Shown here: in pieces, positions 15,767-25,024 of the stretch
Layout: each line of letters starts with the position of its first letter
Position numbering within the stretch: the first letter of the stretch is position 1
NCBI RefSeq assembly: GCF_016522065.1
Contig: NZ_JAEHFV010000005.1
Location: forward strand, 186,001-250,000
DNA from: Flavobacterium agrisoli
GTDB taxonomy: Bacteria > Bacteroidota > Bacteroidia > Flavobacteriales > Flavobacteriaceae
DNA length: 64,000 bases
Reading direction: 5' to 3'
Made by a program: the position numbers and the translations under genes
The notes under the pieces: model-generated
Database searches by the model: none
What the model was told of the DNA's origin: nothing
Seen by the model: only the letters and a program-made list of their open reading frames with translations

Positions 15767-16546
15767 ATGAAATCAAAAAAACCTTTAATATTAGTTACCA
15801 ATGACGACGGAATTACAGCGCCGGGTGTACGGACTTTAATAGAAGTTATGAGCGAAATTGGCGACGTAATTGTGGTGGCTCCCGACAAACCTCAAAGTGC
15901 CATGGGACATGCCATAACAATAAACAACACCTTATATCTGAATAAAGTTTCGAAAGAAGATGCGGCTATTGCCGAATATAGTTGCTCGGGCACGCCAGTT
16001 GATTGCGTAAAATTGGCAGTAAATGAAATCTTAAAACGAAAACCCGATTTGTGTGTTTCGGGAATAAATCACGGTTCTAATTCGTCTATAAACGTGATTT
16101 ATTCGGGTACTATGAGTGCGGCAGTTGAAGCGGGAATTGAAGGCATTCCGGCCATCGGATTTTCACTTTTGGATTATGATTGGAATGCCGATTTTGAAAG
16201 CATACGCAAATTTGTTAAAAAAATCACCTTAGAAACACTGGCTAACGGTTTGGCAAAAGGCGTTATTTTAAATGTAAATTTCCCAAAGTTGAAAGAAAAT
16301 CAAATTAAAGGAATTAAAATTTGCCGTCAAGCCAATGCGCTTTGGGTAGAAAAATTCGACAAAAGACAAACTCCTTTCGGAAAAGATTATTATTGGTTAT
16401 CGGGTGAATTTGTAAACCACGACCAAGGCGAAGACACCGATGAATGGGCCTTGCAAAATGGCTATATTTCGATTGTTCCGGTGCAATTTGATTTAACCGC
16501 GCATCATTTTAAACAACAACTAAACTCCTGGAATTTAAATGAATAA
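15767..16546 (+). CDS. surE: 5'/3'-nucleotidase SurE
   Basis: A 259-residue metal-dependent nucleoside monophosphatase of the SurE family, acting in the cytoplasm on nucleotides and sometimes on short polyphosphate. The metal site is clear in ILVTNDDGITAPG (Asp-Asp near residues 14-15), the conserved Ser lies in PDKPQSAMGH, and the third metal-ligand region in CVSGINHGSNSSINVIYSGTMSAA (Asn near 105). GTPVDCVKLA is also conserved. It heads a plus-strand run with a small membrane protein, lpxB, an NlpC/P60 lipoprotein and comEC; its stop overlaps the next start by eight bases. Confidence 0.95.
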   Translation: MKSKKPLILVTNDDGITAPGVRTLIEVMSEIGDVIVVAPDKPQSAMGHAITINNTLYLNKVSKEDAAIAEYSCSGTPVDCVKLAVNEILKRKPDLCVSGINHGSNSSINVIYSGTMSAAVEAGIEGIPAIGFSLLDYDWNADFESIRKFVKKITLETLANGLAKGVILNVNFPKLKENQIKGIKICRQANALWVEKFDKRQTPFGKDYYWLSGEFVNHDQGEDTDEWALQNGYISIVPVQFDLTAHHFKQQLNSWNLNE

Positions 16547-16811
16547 AACTGCCTTTATATTGGGATTCTTTTCGGGACTTTTAGTCACATTTATAAGTTG
16601 TTTTTTATACTTGTATTACGCAACTGATTTACCTGTTTTAGAAAGTTTTGCGCTTATCAAAAACGAAAACAATCTAGGAAAAGTGCTAACGCTCGGTAGC
16701 CTTCCCAATTTAATTTTGTTTGGCTACTTTTTAAAACAAAACCAAGAATCGGCTGTTAAAGGAATAATTGCTGCGGTCATTACCATCGGATTATTTACAA
16801 TATTTGTTTAA
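16539..16811 (+). CDS. Small conserved-position membrane protein between surE and lpxB
   Basis: A 90-residue protein with three hydrophobic helices (about residues 6-27, 50-64 and 71-89), expected in the inner membrane. The ATGAATAA overlap with the surE stop shows that it is probably translated by coupling, which argues that it is a real gene. I do not recognise a named domain. Its place next to lpxB allows a guess of an envelope role, but nothing in the sequence proves it. Confidence 0.7.
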   Translation: MNKTAFILGFFSGLLVTFISCFLYLYYATDLPVLESFALIKNENNLGKVLTLGSLPNLILFGYFLKQNQESAVKGIIAAVITIGLFTIFV

Positions 16812-16859
16812 TTTTATCATTCCGACAGCATTACAATTGCACTTTCTAAAAATCAAAAA

Positions 16860-17981
16860 ATGAAATATTACATTATAGCCGGTGAAGCTTCTGGCGATTT
16901 GCACGGATCCAATTTAATGAAAGCCTTACATCAAGAAGATTCGGCAGCCGAAATTCGTTTTTGGGGAGGCGATTTGATGCAAAAAGCAGGCGGCACTTTA
17001 GTCAAACATTATCGTGATTTGGCATTTATGGGATTTGCCGAGGTGGTTTTTAACCTGAAAACCATTTTAAATAATATAGATTTTTGTAAAAAAGATATTT
17101 TAACATTTCAGCCCGATGTGTTGATTTTTATTGATTATCCGGGTTTTAATATGCGTATTGCAAAATGGGCAAAACCACTTCAAATAAAAACATTCTACTA
17201 CATTTCTCCTCAAATTTGGGCTTGGAAAGAAAACCGAATTACCGCCATAAAAAGCGATGTAGACAAAATGTTTGTCATCTTGCCGTTTGAAAAAGATTTT
17301 TACGAAAAAAAACACCATTACCCTGTAGAATTTGTTGGACATCCGTTAATTGATGCCATTCACAATCGCCCAGATTTTGATATCGCCACCTTCAAAAAAA
17401 GCCATAATTTATCCGAAAAGCCTATTATCGCTATTTTACCGGGAAGTCGCAAACAAGAAATCACCAAAATGCTCGAAGTAATGTTAAGCGTAGTAGGCGA
17501 TTTTAAAGATTATCAATTTGTTATTGCCGGTGCACCCAGTCAGGATTTTGAATTTTATCAGCAATTTATAGACCAATCCCAAAATATTGCTTTTGTTTCC
17601 AACGAAACGTATAATTTATTACAATGTGCTACAGCAGCTTTGGTAACCTCGGGGACTGCCACTTTAGAAACTGCACTTTTTAAAGTTCCAGAAGTGGTTT
17701 GTTACAAAGCCAATTGGTTTTCGTATCAAATAGCCAAACGAATTATTACCTTAAAATACATTTCGTTGGTGAATTTGATTATGGACAAAATGGTGGTAAC
17801 CGAATTGATTCAGGGAGATTGTTCATACAAACGAATTAAAGAAGAACTTCAAAAAATCCTGAATCCGGATTACCGTAAAAAATTATTGCATCAATACGAT
17901 GAACTCGAAACTAAACTAGGCGGATTAGGCGCCAGTCAAAAAACGGCTCAACTGATTGTAAGTGCACTGAAAAAAAACTAA
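16860..17981 (+). CDS. lpxB: Lipid-A-disaccharide synthase
   Basis: A 373-residue glycosyltransferase that joins UDP-2,3-diacylglucosamine to lipid X at the inner face of the membrane, forming the lipid A disaccharide. Family motifs are present: IAGEASGDLHGSNLM at residues 5-19, FIDYPGFNMRIAKWAK (about 91-106), YYISPQIWAWKENR, FVGHPLIDA, ILPGSRKQEI (about 193-202) and ALVTSGTATLETAL with the EVVCYKAN stretch. Length is normal. It lies 48 bases after the small membrane gene and one base before the NlpC/P60 gene. Confidence 0.96.
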   Translation: MKYYIIAGEASGDLHGSNLMKALHQEDSAAEIRFWGGDLMQKAGGTLVKHYRDLAFMGFAEVVFNLKTILNNIDFCKKDILTFQPDVLIFIDYPGFNMRIAKWAKPLQIKTFYYISPQIWAWKENRITAIKSDVDKMFVILPFEKDFYEKKHHYPVEFVGHPLIDAIHNRPDFDIATFKKSHNLSEKPIIAILPGSRKQEITKMLEVMLSVVGDFKDYQFVIAGAPSQDFEFYQQFIDQSQNIAFVSNETYNLLQCATAALVTSGTATLETALFKVPEVVCYKANWFSYQIAKRIITLKYISLVNLIMDKMVVTELIQGDCSYKRIKEELQKILNPDYRKKLLHQYDELETKLGGLGASQKTAQLIVSALKKN

Positions 17982-17982
17982 T

Positions 17983-18471
17983 TTGAAAAAAATCATTCCT
18001 TTACTGTTACTTTTAATTGGTTTTACATCTTGTAAATCCAGCAGCTCTGTAGTGACAGAAAGCAACAAATCGACCTCTAACTCTAAAAAAATAATTTCTA
18101 ATTTAATTCGGACTGCCGAAAGCAATTTGGGTGTCAAATACAAATATGCTGGTACTACTAAAGCGGGTTTTTATTGTTCAGGCTTGGTTTTCACTACGTT
18201 TCAATCGGAATCGATAAACTTACCCCGAAGCTCATTTGAACAATCTAAAATCGGAAAAGTAATTCCTAGAGAAGAAGCCCAAAAAGGCGATTTAATTTTT
18301 TTTAAAACGAATGGTAGTCAAAAAATAAACCACGTGGGTTTGATAACCGAAATCGAAAAAGACGATATCAAATTCATTCATTCCTCTACTTCCAAAGGTG
18401 TTATCATATCGTCTATTACCGAAGCCTATTACAAAAAAAGTTTCGAACAAATCAACAGAATTATAAATTAA
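17983..18471 (+). CDS. NlpC/P60-family cell-wall peptidase, lipoprotein
   Basis: A 162-residue lipoprotein with an NlpC/P60 papain-like domain, a family that cuts gamma-D-glutamyl peptide bonds in peptidoglycan stems. The start is TTG at 17983, which gives an ideal signal MKKIIPLLLLLIGFTSC with its lipobox Cys at residue 17; no ATG upstream preserves it. The catalytic Cys is in FYCSGLVFTTF (about residue 60, with Tyr where most members have Asp), the His in INHVGLITE (about 119), and a third polar residue in FIHSSTSKGV. RNNSF-like and RSSFEQ segments and KGDLIFFK are typical. It starts one base after lpxB, so the two are very likely co-transcribed. Confidence 0.88.
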   Translation: MKKIIPLLLLLIGFTSCKSSSSVVTESNKSTSNSKKIISNLIRTAESNLGVKYKYAGTTKAGFYCSGLVFTTFQSESINLPRSSFEQSKIGKVIPREEAQKGDLIFFKTNGSQKINHVGLITEIEKDDIKFIHSSTSKGVIISSITEAYYKKSFEQINRIIN

Positions 18472-18508
18472 AAGATTTTTCTTACTAAAAATTATTATTT
18501 TAGTACAG

Positions 18509-20524
18509 ATGAAATTTTTGCATTTTCCCTTAACACTATTTGTATGTTGTTTTATAATCGGAATCATTATAGAACACCACTTTCATTTACCCACACAATT
18601 GCCCACTTATGTAATCATTAGCGGTATTTTGCTTTTTGCTTTTGCTACAATCTGTTCAAAATTAACCAAAAGCATCACTTGCTTTCAATACATTCCGTTA
18701 CTTTGTGCTTTGTTTTTAGGCATTACTTGTCAAAAATTACAAAATAAAAGCAATCACAAGGAACATTATACACATTTCGAAAAAGTTTATTCTACATACT
18801 CGCATATACAAATAAGTATCAAAGAAAAAATAAAATCGAATGGTTATACGGATAATTACATTGTTTTTATACATTCCATAAATGGCAAAAAGGCTAACGG
18901 AAAGATACTTCTCAAAATAAAAAAAGAAGGACAAAACCTAAACCTGCAATCGGGTAAAGCAGTATTAATTAATGGAAAAATAGATGTAATTTCAAAAGCT
19001 AAAAACCCTTTTCAGTTTGATTACGGCACTTATCTGAAAAACAAAAATATATTCGGCCAAATAAAAACTTCGAAATCGAAATTATTAATCACAAAAAAAA
19101 TCACTAAAAACAGTTGGTATTATGCCCATTTATTTCGTGAAAAAATAATTACAAAATTAAACCAAAAAGGATTAAATGACGAATCTTTACCCATTGCAAC
19201 TGCATTATTATTAGGACAACGACACGATATTAATCCCGATATAGTAAAAGAGTATCAAAACGCTGGAGCAACCCATATATTGGCAGTTTCTGGGCTCCAT
19301 GTTGGTTTTATTATGCTGTTTTTTGGCTTTTTGTTAAAACAAATTCCCAATCAATTTGGAATTGCAAAACTGCTTATTTTGCTAGCTATTTTATCCGGTT
19401 TCGCAATAGTAACGGGTTTATCTCCCTCCATATTGCGCGCCACAATTATGTTCTCTTTTATAGCCATTGCCGATTATTTAAAAAGACCCACTAACATTTA
19501 CCATACTTTACTGCTTTCGGCTTTTTTCATCTTATTATTTGATTCGAATAGTTTGTATGATGTAGGTTTTCAGTTGAGTTATTGTGCCGTATTTTTTATT
19601 GTTTGGATGCAACCTTTATTCAAATCAATTTACACCTCAAAAAATAAAATAATAACTAACCTAATCGACAGTTTCGGAGTAACACTAGCCGCACAAATAG
19701 GAACATTACCCGTAACGTTGTATTATTTTCATCAATTTCCAGGATTGTTTTTGATAACTAATTTAGTTGTAATTCCGTTAGTAAGCGTCATCATGTTTGT
19801 TGGGATTTTAACCATTATACTCGCTGTTTTGGGGATATTACCCGAATTACTAGTTTGGCTTTTAAAAGTACTAATTGAATTTTTAAATCAGTTTGTAGCA
19901 TGGATTGCTCATTTTAAACAATTTGTTTTTACAGATATTAGCTTTTCTATCGGTTTACTTTTAGCATCTTACTTATTCATTTTTACCTTTATTCTTTTTT
20001 GCAAAAACAAAAAAATCCACACTTTTATTTACTGTGTAATCGCCTTGATTTCTTTACAAAGTATTTACATCTATCAAAAATACGAACAAGAAAATGGAAC
20101 AGAATTAATACTTTTTAACGATTATAAAAATACCATTATCAGCCTAAAAAAAGGGACTGAAATAACGCTTTATTCACCAAACAAAATCAATTATTTAAAT
20201 TGGAATATCCATAATTACATGACCCAACATTCTTATAAAATTCAAGCAAGACCTTTTGTGAATTTTATTTATCATAACCAATCAAAAATAATGGTAATTG
20301 ACAGCAGTTCGGTTTATCTTAAAAACGTAAATCCCGATGTATTGCTTTTAGTTCAATCTCCAAAAATTAATTTAGAACGCGTCATCGAAGAAACTAGACC
20401 TAAACAAGTTTTGGCTGATTATTCTAACTATACCGCCGTTATTCAAAAATGGAAAAAAACGTGTACCAAATTAAAAATTCCGTTTCATGCCACAAATGAA
20501 ATAGGATTTTACCGAAAACCTTAA
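18509..20524 (+). CDS. ComEC/Rec2-family DNA uptake membrane protein
   Basis: A 671-residue polytopic protein of the ComEC family, the inner-membrane channel for single-stranded DNA in natural transformation. It has an N-terminal DUF4131-like part with helices and a soluble OB-like domain (about 1-200), then the Competence domain (about 210-500) with the signature THILAVSGLHVGFIMLFF and LSPSILRATIMFSF. The C-terminal 150 residues after the last helix (about 505-520) do not show the HxHxDH motif of the metallo-beta-lactamase domain found in many ComEC proteins, so this is a short form. Its stop overlaps the stop of the convergent thioredoxin-like gene by four bases. Confidence 0.9.
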   Translation: MKFLHFPLTLFVCCFIIGIIIEHHFHLPTQLPTYVIISGILLFAFATICSKLTKSITCFQYIPLLCALFLGITCQKLQNKSNHKEHYTHFEKVYSTYSHIQISIKEKIKSNGYTDNYIVFIHSINGKKANGKILLKIKKEGQNLNLQSGKAVLINGKIDVISKAKNPFQFDYGTYLKNKNIFGQIKTSKSKLLITKKITKNSWYYAHLFREKIITKLNQKGLNDESLPIATALLLGQRHDINPDIVKEYQNAGATHILAVSGLHVGFIMLFFGFLLKQIPNQFGIAKLLILLAILSGFAIVTGLSPSILRATIMFSFIAIADYLKRPTNIYHTLLLSAFFILLFDSNSLYDVGFQLSYCAVFFIVWMQPLFKSIYTSKNKIITNLIDSFGVTLAAQIGTLPVTLYYFHQFPGLFLITNLVVIPLVSVIMFVGILTIILAVLGILPELLVWLLKVLIEFLNQFVAWIAHFKQFVFTDISFSIGLLLASYLFIFTFILFCKNKKIHTFIYCVIALISLQSIYIYQKYEQENGTELILFNDYKNTIISLKKGTEITLYSPNKINYLNWNIHNYMTQHSYKIQARPFVNFIYHNQSKIMVIDSSSVYLKNVNPDVLLLVQSPKINLERVIEETRPKQVLADYSNYTAVIQKWKKTCTKLKIPFHATNEIGFYRKP

Positions 20525-20979
20525 TCGGTAATTTCTTCGTGATTTAGTACATTTTCGCTTTGGTTCATCCAACTTCGCAAACCTTTGTGGTCGTAAATTA
20601 CTTTTCCCATAAACTGAAAAGTGGTTTTATTATTTCTGAAATTAGCTTTGGTATAACAAACGGTTGGAATTTGATTTACGCCAAAAGCATTTTTAAGCTT
20701 CATATTGTCCTCTTTCGTTTGCTCATCTAAAGCCGAATCGGATAAATCCAAACGAACTAAAATCACCTCTTTCTTGGCCCAATCAGTAAAATCATAGGTA
20801 TTAAAAACTTGAGATTGCAATTCCCGATCTAAATTATTTGCTGTAAATAAAATCAGCATTGGCTTTCGGGTTTTACTGCTTAATACTATAGCATCATTAA
20901 TATTTGTCTTCCATTCTACACCTTGCGCATGCAAATATCCAGAAAAAATAAAAAGTAAAAATAGTAGTGTTTTATTCAT
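20521..20979 (-). CDS. Exported thioredoxin-fold protein lacking the CxxC site
   Basis: A 152-residue protein with a signal peptide (MNKTLLFLLFIFSGYLHAQ) and a thioredoxin fold. The mature start VEWKTNINDAIVLSSKTRKPMLILFTA aligns well with its neighbour at 21158-21619, but where the neighbour has GSDWCGWC this one has ANNLDREL, so the redox cysteines are absent. The cis-proline region (QIPTVCYTK) remains. It cannot be a normal disulfide oxidoreductase and may bind partners or be a decaying paralogue. Transcribed after the neighbour, 178 bases downstream and beyond a terminator hairpin, so likely under separate control. Confidence 0.8.
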   Translation of the reverse strand: MNKTLLFLLFIFSGYLHAQGVEWKTNINDAIVLSSKTRKPMLILFTANNLDRELQSQVFNTYDFTDWAKKEVILVRLDLSDSALDEQTKEDNMKLKNAFGVNQIPTVCYTKANFRNNKTTFQFMGKVIYDHKGLRSWMNQSENVLNHEEITD

Positions 20980-21110
20980 AATTTGGGGTTTAAAAAATTA
21001 TCAACTAAAAACGAATTTAACATATTTTTTTTACTATGCGTTTTTTTAAGGTACATTTTTTAAATATTCCTCTTTTTTAATATAAACCACAAAATCAAAG
21101 AGCACAAAAA

Positions 21111-21140
21111 AACCTCGTTAGGCAGCCTAACGAGGTTTTT
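21111..21140 (-). terminator. Bidirectional-looking terminator after the CxxC thioredoxin-like gene
   Basis: AACCTCGTTAGGC and GCCTAACGAGGTT form a near-perfect stem, with A and T tracts on opposite sides. On the minus strand it follows the stop at 21158 and is followed by T residues. Confidence 0.85.
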
Positions 21141-21157
21141 AAAATATTAAAATACAA

Positions 21158-21619
21158 CTATTTGTTTTTCAGTATCGTATTAGCAGAATCCAACCAAGGT
21201 TGTGGACCTCCGGCTACATAGCCCGTTCGACCTAATCCTTTAAAATTAATTTTACCATCAGTCGTTTCTACGTTTGCAAAAAAAACAGTTGGAAAACCTT
21301 GAATTCCAAAAACTTGTTGCAACTGGTTATTTTGATTGCGGATTTCAGGTGATTGAGCAGTTCTTCTTGGAAAATCCAATTCGACTAAAATCACATTTTC
21401 TTGCGCCCATTTGGCAAATTCGGGTGTTTTTAATACTTCATTTTGCAAACGGATACACCAACCACACCAATCACTTCCTGTAAAAAACAACATAATTGGC
21501 TTGTGCTCTTTCGCACTTAAATCGACCGCTTCTTTCACATCGGTGTGCCAATTCAACTCTTGCGCTTGCATAGCAAAGCATCCTATAAAGAACAAGAACA
21601 ACATTACATATTTTTTCAT
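21158..21619 (-). CDS. Exported thioredoxin-family protein (CxxC intact)
   Basis: A 153-residue periplasmic thioredoxin-like protein. The signal peptide MKKYVMLFLFFIGCFAMQAQ is followed by LNWHTDVKEAVDLSAKEHKPIMLFFTG and the redox motif SDWCGWCIRLQ (Cys near residues 51 and 54). The cis-proline loop is GFPTVFFANV, and the C-terminus has the GYVAGGPQPWLDSA stretch common in this DUF255/thioredoxin-7-like group. It probably keeps cysteines of envelope proteins reduced or isomerised. It is a paralogue of the cysteine-less protein downstream on the same strand. A strong hairpin follows its stop. Confidence 0.9.
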   Translation of the reverse strand: MKKYVMLFLFFIGCFAMQAQELNWHTDVKEAVDLSAKEHKPIMLFFTGSDWCGWCIRLQNEVLKTPEFAKWAQENVILVELDFPRRTAQSPEIRNQNNQLQQVFGIQGFPTVFFANVETTDGKINFKGLGRTGYVAGGPQPWLDSANTILKNK

Positions 21620-21661
21620 AACTGAAAAATTAATTTATAATATGGAGTAAAAATATAAAAT

Positions 21662-23467
21662 TTAACGAACTCCGTGCATTAACTTTTTAATTACAGGCGA
21701 CATGATAACCGAGAAAACTGCTACAGCGAGAGAGATAATGGTCAGCATCCAAAAGAAATAACTCAATCCGTGTTCGTTGGCAATTTTGTCGATATTTTCT
21801 CCAAACATAGCGGCTCCTTTCATACCAATTGCAACTGCCAAATACCAAACTCCAAACATAAAAGCAATCATTCGGGCTGGCACTAATTTACTCACATACG
21901 ATAATCCTACTGGTGAGATACAAAGTTCACCCATTGTATGAAATAAATACACCAAAATCAACCAAATCATACTAACCGATGCTGTTTTCGCTCCTGGCTC
22001 AATTCCGCTAGAACCAAACGCCACACAAGCCATCCCTAAGGCCAAAAGTCCCATTCCCACACCAAATTTTAAGTTAGCAGAAGGATTGTATTTACTTTCC
22101 CACCATTTAGAAAATAAAGGGGCTAACGAAATAATAAATAAGGAATTTAAGGTAGAAAACCAAGTTGCCGGTACTTCGGTAAGCGGCTTGGTTACTTTTT
22201 CTATTTTTAAAGCTTCTAGAGTTCCATCACTTAAAGATAAAAAGCCAGCAGTATAATAATCACGGGTTAACATCCACAACGCAATCAACCAAATAATAAC
22301 GAAACTCGCGCCCAAAATAAGATTCGCTTTAGCATACGTAGCAAAGGTTTGTTTAAACAACAAAATCAAAACATAGGTAATAATAGCCAAAGGCAAAACA
22401 GTAATTAAGGTATTGGCAATTAAAAAACCTACACTCCAATTTCCTTCTAAAACACGATTGGTATAATCGTTTGCAAAAATCGTTAAACTGTTAGGCGATT
22501 GTTCGAAAATAGCCCAAAAGAAAATGGTAAGAAACGCAAAGAAACTAACTGCCATCATTTTTTGACGCGTAATGGTTGAGTATTGCGTAAAACGATACAA
22601 CAATAAAATGACAAACAAAATCAAAGCGGTTACAATGGCGATTGAATTACCATTTTCACCTAGAAAAGCAAAGATATTTACCTTTCCTCCCGAGATTTTA
22701 GTTGCCGGATCATTTAAAACCCATAACAAACCTAAAATAGCCGAAAGAGCAATAACGCCCAATTGCCAAGGTGTAAACGGATTTCGCTTATCAGTATCAA
22801 GCAACTCGGCCGCTTCGGTGGTTTCTTTGTTGGGTTTTAATCCAATTGTTCCGAAAATATTTTGAGAAAACCAAAATTGTAACATTCCGAAAAACATGAA
22901 AATTCCAGCTAGGCCAAAACCGTAACTCCATCCTACTTTTTCGCCTAAATACCCACAAAGTAAAATTCCGAAAAAAGCTCCCGAATTTACACCCATGTAA
23001 AACAAAGTATAAGCTCCGTCTTTTTTTTCTGGTCGGTCTTTGTACATTTCCGACAAAATTGATGTCATATTTGGTTTAAAAAAACCATTTCCAAAAACCA
23101 ATAAAACCAGTCCTAAATAAATTGTGAACTCCGTTTCAAGTGCCATGGAAGCGTGTCCTAAAGTCATTAATAACGCCCCAACAACCACTGCCCATCGAAA
23201 ACCAATAATTTTATCCGCAAAATACCCACCTAACATGGTTGATAAATAGACCAATCCTACGTAAGAGCCAAACAAAGCTGAAGCGTTTTCGCGACTCCAT
23301 TCCCAACCGCCATCAGTGATAGCTGTTGTTAAGAACAATATCAACAGCGAGCGCATTCCGTAAAACGAAAAACGCTCCCACATTTCGGTAAAAAACAAAA
23401 CAAACAATCCTGCAGGATGCCCTAAAACGGGATTTTTAAAAAAGTGATCGGTAGAATTTTGACTCAT
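21662..23467 (-). CDS. POT/PTR2-family proton-coupled peptide transporter
   Basis: A 601-residue inner-membrane transporter of the proton-dependent oligopeptide family, which imports di- and tripeptides with protons. The first helix holds the signature TEMWERFSFYGMRSLLILFL (ExxERFxYYG, about residues 28-47), and the second signature FYMGVNSGAFFGILL lies near residue 155. It has roughly 12-14 helices, with the extended central and C-terminal loops seen in longer bacterial members. It follows a second POT gene and a dipeptidyl-peptidase gene on the same strand (44-bp and 7-bp gaps), making a peptide-digestion and uptake unit. Substrate range is not readable from sequence. Confidence 0.94.
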   Translation of the reverse strand: MSQNSTDHFFKNPVLGHPAGLFVLFFTEMWERFSFYGMRSLLILFLTTAITDGGWEWSRENASALFGSYVGLVYLSTMLGGYFADKIIGFRWAVVVGALLMTLGHASMALETEFTIYLGLVLLVFGNGFFKPNMTSILSEMYKDRPEKKDGAYTLFYMGVNSGAFFGILLCGYLGEKVGWSYGFGLAGIFMFFGMLQFWFSQNIFGTIGLKPNKETTEAAELLDTDKRNPFTPWQLGVIALSAILGLLWVLNDPATKISGGKVNIFAFLGENGNSIAIVTALILFVILLLYRFTQYSTITRQKMMAVSFFAFLTIFFWAIFEQSPNSLTIFANDYTNRVLEGNWSVGFLIANTLITVLPLAIITYVLILLFKQTFATYAKANLILGASFVIIWLIALWMLTRDYYTAGFLSLSDGTLEALKIEKVTKPLTEVPATWFSTLNSLFIISLAPLFSKWWESKYNPSANLKFGVGMGLLALGMACVAFGSSGIEPGAKTASVSMIWLILVYLFHTMGELCISPVGLSYVSKLVPARMIAFMFGVWYLAVAIGMKGAAMFGENIDKIANEHGLSYFFWMLTIISLAVAVFSVIMSPVIKKLMHGVR

Positions 23468-23511
23468 GTTATATATTTAAAACTAATAATTTCTTATAAA
23501 ATCCGTTTTGT

Positions 23512-25017
23512 TTATCTCACTTCTTGCATTAACTTTTTAACTAATGGCGAAAGCACAATCAAAATAGCGCCCGCAATTAAAGCGTAAATGGCTAATTGAT
23601 AATAACCATCTGTAAAAGCGATTAATTTATCTGAAGCAGAAGCATTTTCATCTGGTGATGACATTCCTGCACCTAACAAACCTGCTACATATTGCCCATA
23701 AGCACTTGCCAAAAACCACATTCCCATCATCATACCCGACAATCGTTTAGGCGATAATTTTGTCATAATAGATAATCCTATTGGCGACAAGCATAACTCG
23801 GCCAAAGTAACAATCAAGTAAGCTCCAGTAAATACATTCAAAGAGCTTTTACCATCAGGCCCTGCAAAAAAACGTGTCGTATAAAAAATATAAAAAGCTG
23901 CTGCTAAAAACAAAAAGCCAATACCAAATTTAATCACCGTATTGGGCTCTATTTTTCTTTTTGCCAAGCCTAACCACAACAATCCAATAATGGGACTAAA
24001 AACAATTACAAATAAAGAATTAGAAGAATTGTTCACCATATTAGGATCGATGTTAAAAAACAACAATTTGTCCGAAAGATTGTATTTAGCAAATAAGGAT
24101 AAAGATCCGCCGCTTTGCTCAAAAAAAGCCCAAAACACAATCGAAAACAAAATAAAAACCAAGGCTGCTACTAATTTTTTTCTAGCCGCAATACTGGTCT
24201 CTTTAAACATTTCGTAAACAAAATACAAAAGAGCAATTGGACCAATACTATACATAAAATAATCGGTATAATCGGTGTTTTTAATCATCATAAAAACCAA
24301 TGGAATACTTAAAAGCGCACCAATATACACAGCAATTTCTTTTGATTTACGTTTTGAAGGTTCGTTGGTTTCTAGCAAAGGAGAATCACCAATAGGGCCT
24401 AATGATTTTTTAGTATATAAAAATGTGATTAATCCGATTACCATTACAACTGCTGCAGCTAAAAAGGCATAACTCCAACCAAAATCTTCACTTTTACCGA
24501 GATAAACACATACAATTCCACCTAAAAAGGCACCCGAATTAATCCCAGAATAAAACAAACCAAAACCGGCATCGCGTCGTGGATCCCCTTCTTTATATAA
24601 TTCACCCACCATCGAAGAAATATTCGGTTTAAAAAAACCTGTGCCAATTATCGTTAATGTAATTCCGACGTAAAACAACGCTTGAGGTGAAAATGCAATG
24701 GTTAAATTTCCGACAATCATGATTAAACCCCCAAAAAACAAAGATTTTTTAAACCCTAAAATCTTGTCGGCAAAAATACCTCCAATAAAAGTAAACGCAT
24801 ACACAAAAGCTTGGATAGCACCATATTTTAAATTAGCATCTTTGTCCGAAAGTGCCAACCCTAAAAGTTGATCGGCCATAAAAATAGTTAGTACGCCGCG
24901 CATCCCGTAGAAGCAAAAACGCTCCCACATTTCAACGAAAAACAAATACCATAATTGTTTTGGATATTTTCCTTCGAAATTCTGAATTTCTTCTAAGGTA
25001 AGTTTAGTTGTGCTCAT
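23512..25017 (-). CDS. POT/PTR2-family peptide transporter (paralogue)
   Basis: A 501-residue proton-dependent peptide transporter with the standard POT length. VEMWERFCFYGMRGVLTIFM at about residues 28-47 is the ExxER motif, and LFYSGINSGAFLGGIV is the second PTR2 signature (about 150-165). The C-terminal signature region TLAELCLSPIGLSIMTKLSP is also seen in the neighbouring transporter as TMGELCISPVGLSYVSKLVP, so the two are clear but diverged paralogues. It starts seven bases after the dipeptidyl-peptidase stop, consistent with one transcript that links extracytoplasmic cleavage of peptides to their import. Confidence 0.94.
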   Translation of the reverse strand: MSTTKLTLEEIQNFEGKYPKQLWYLFFVEMWERFCFYGMRGVLTIFMADQLLGLALSDKDANLKYGAIQAFVYAFTFIGGIFADKILGFKKSLFFGGLIMIVGNLTIAFSPQALFYVGITLTIIGTGFFKPNISSMVGELYKEGDPRRDAGFGLFYSGINSGAFLGGIVCVYLGKSEDFGWSYAFLAAAVVMVIGLITFLYTKKSLGPIGDSPLLETNEPSKRKSKEIAVYIGALLSIPLVFMMIKNTDYTDYFMYSIGPIALLYFVYEMFKETSIAARKKLVAALVFILFSIVFWAFFEQSGGSLSLFAKYNLSDKLLFFNIDPNMVNNSSNSLFVIVFSPIIGLLWLGLAKRKIEPNTVIKFGIGFLFLAAAFYIFYTTRFFAGPDGKSSLNVFTGAYLIVTLAELCLSPIGLSIMTKLSPKRLSGMMMGMWFLASAYGQYVAGLLGAGMSSPDENASASDKLIAFTDGYYQLAIYALIAGAILIVLSPLVKKLMQEVR

Positions 25018-25024
25018 TTACGAT

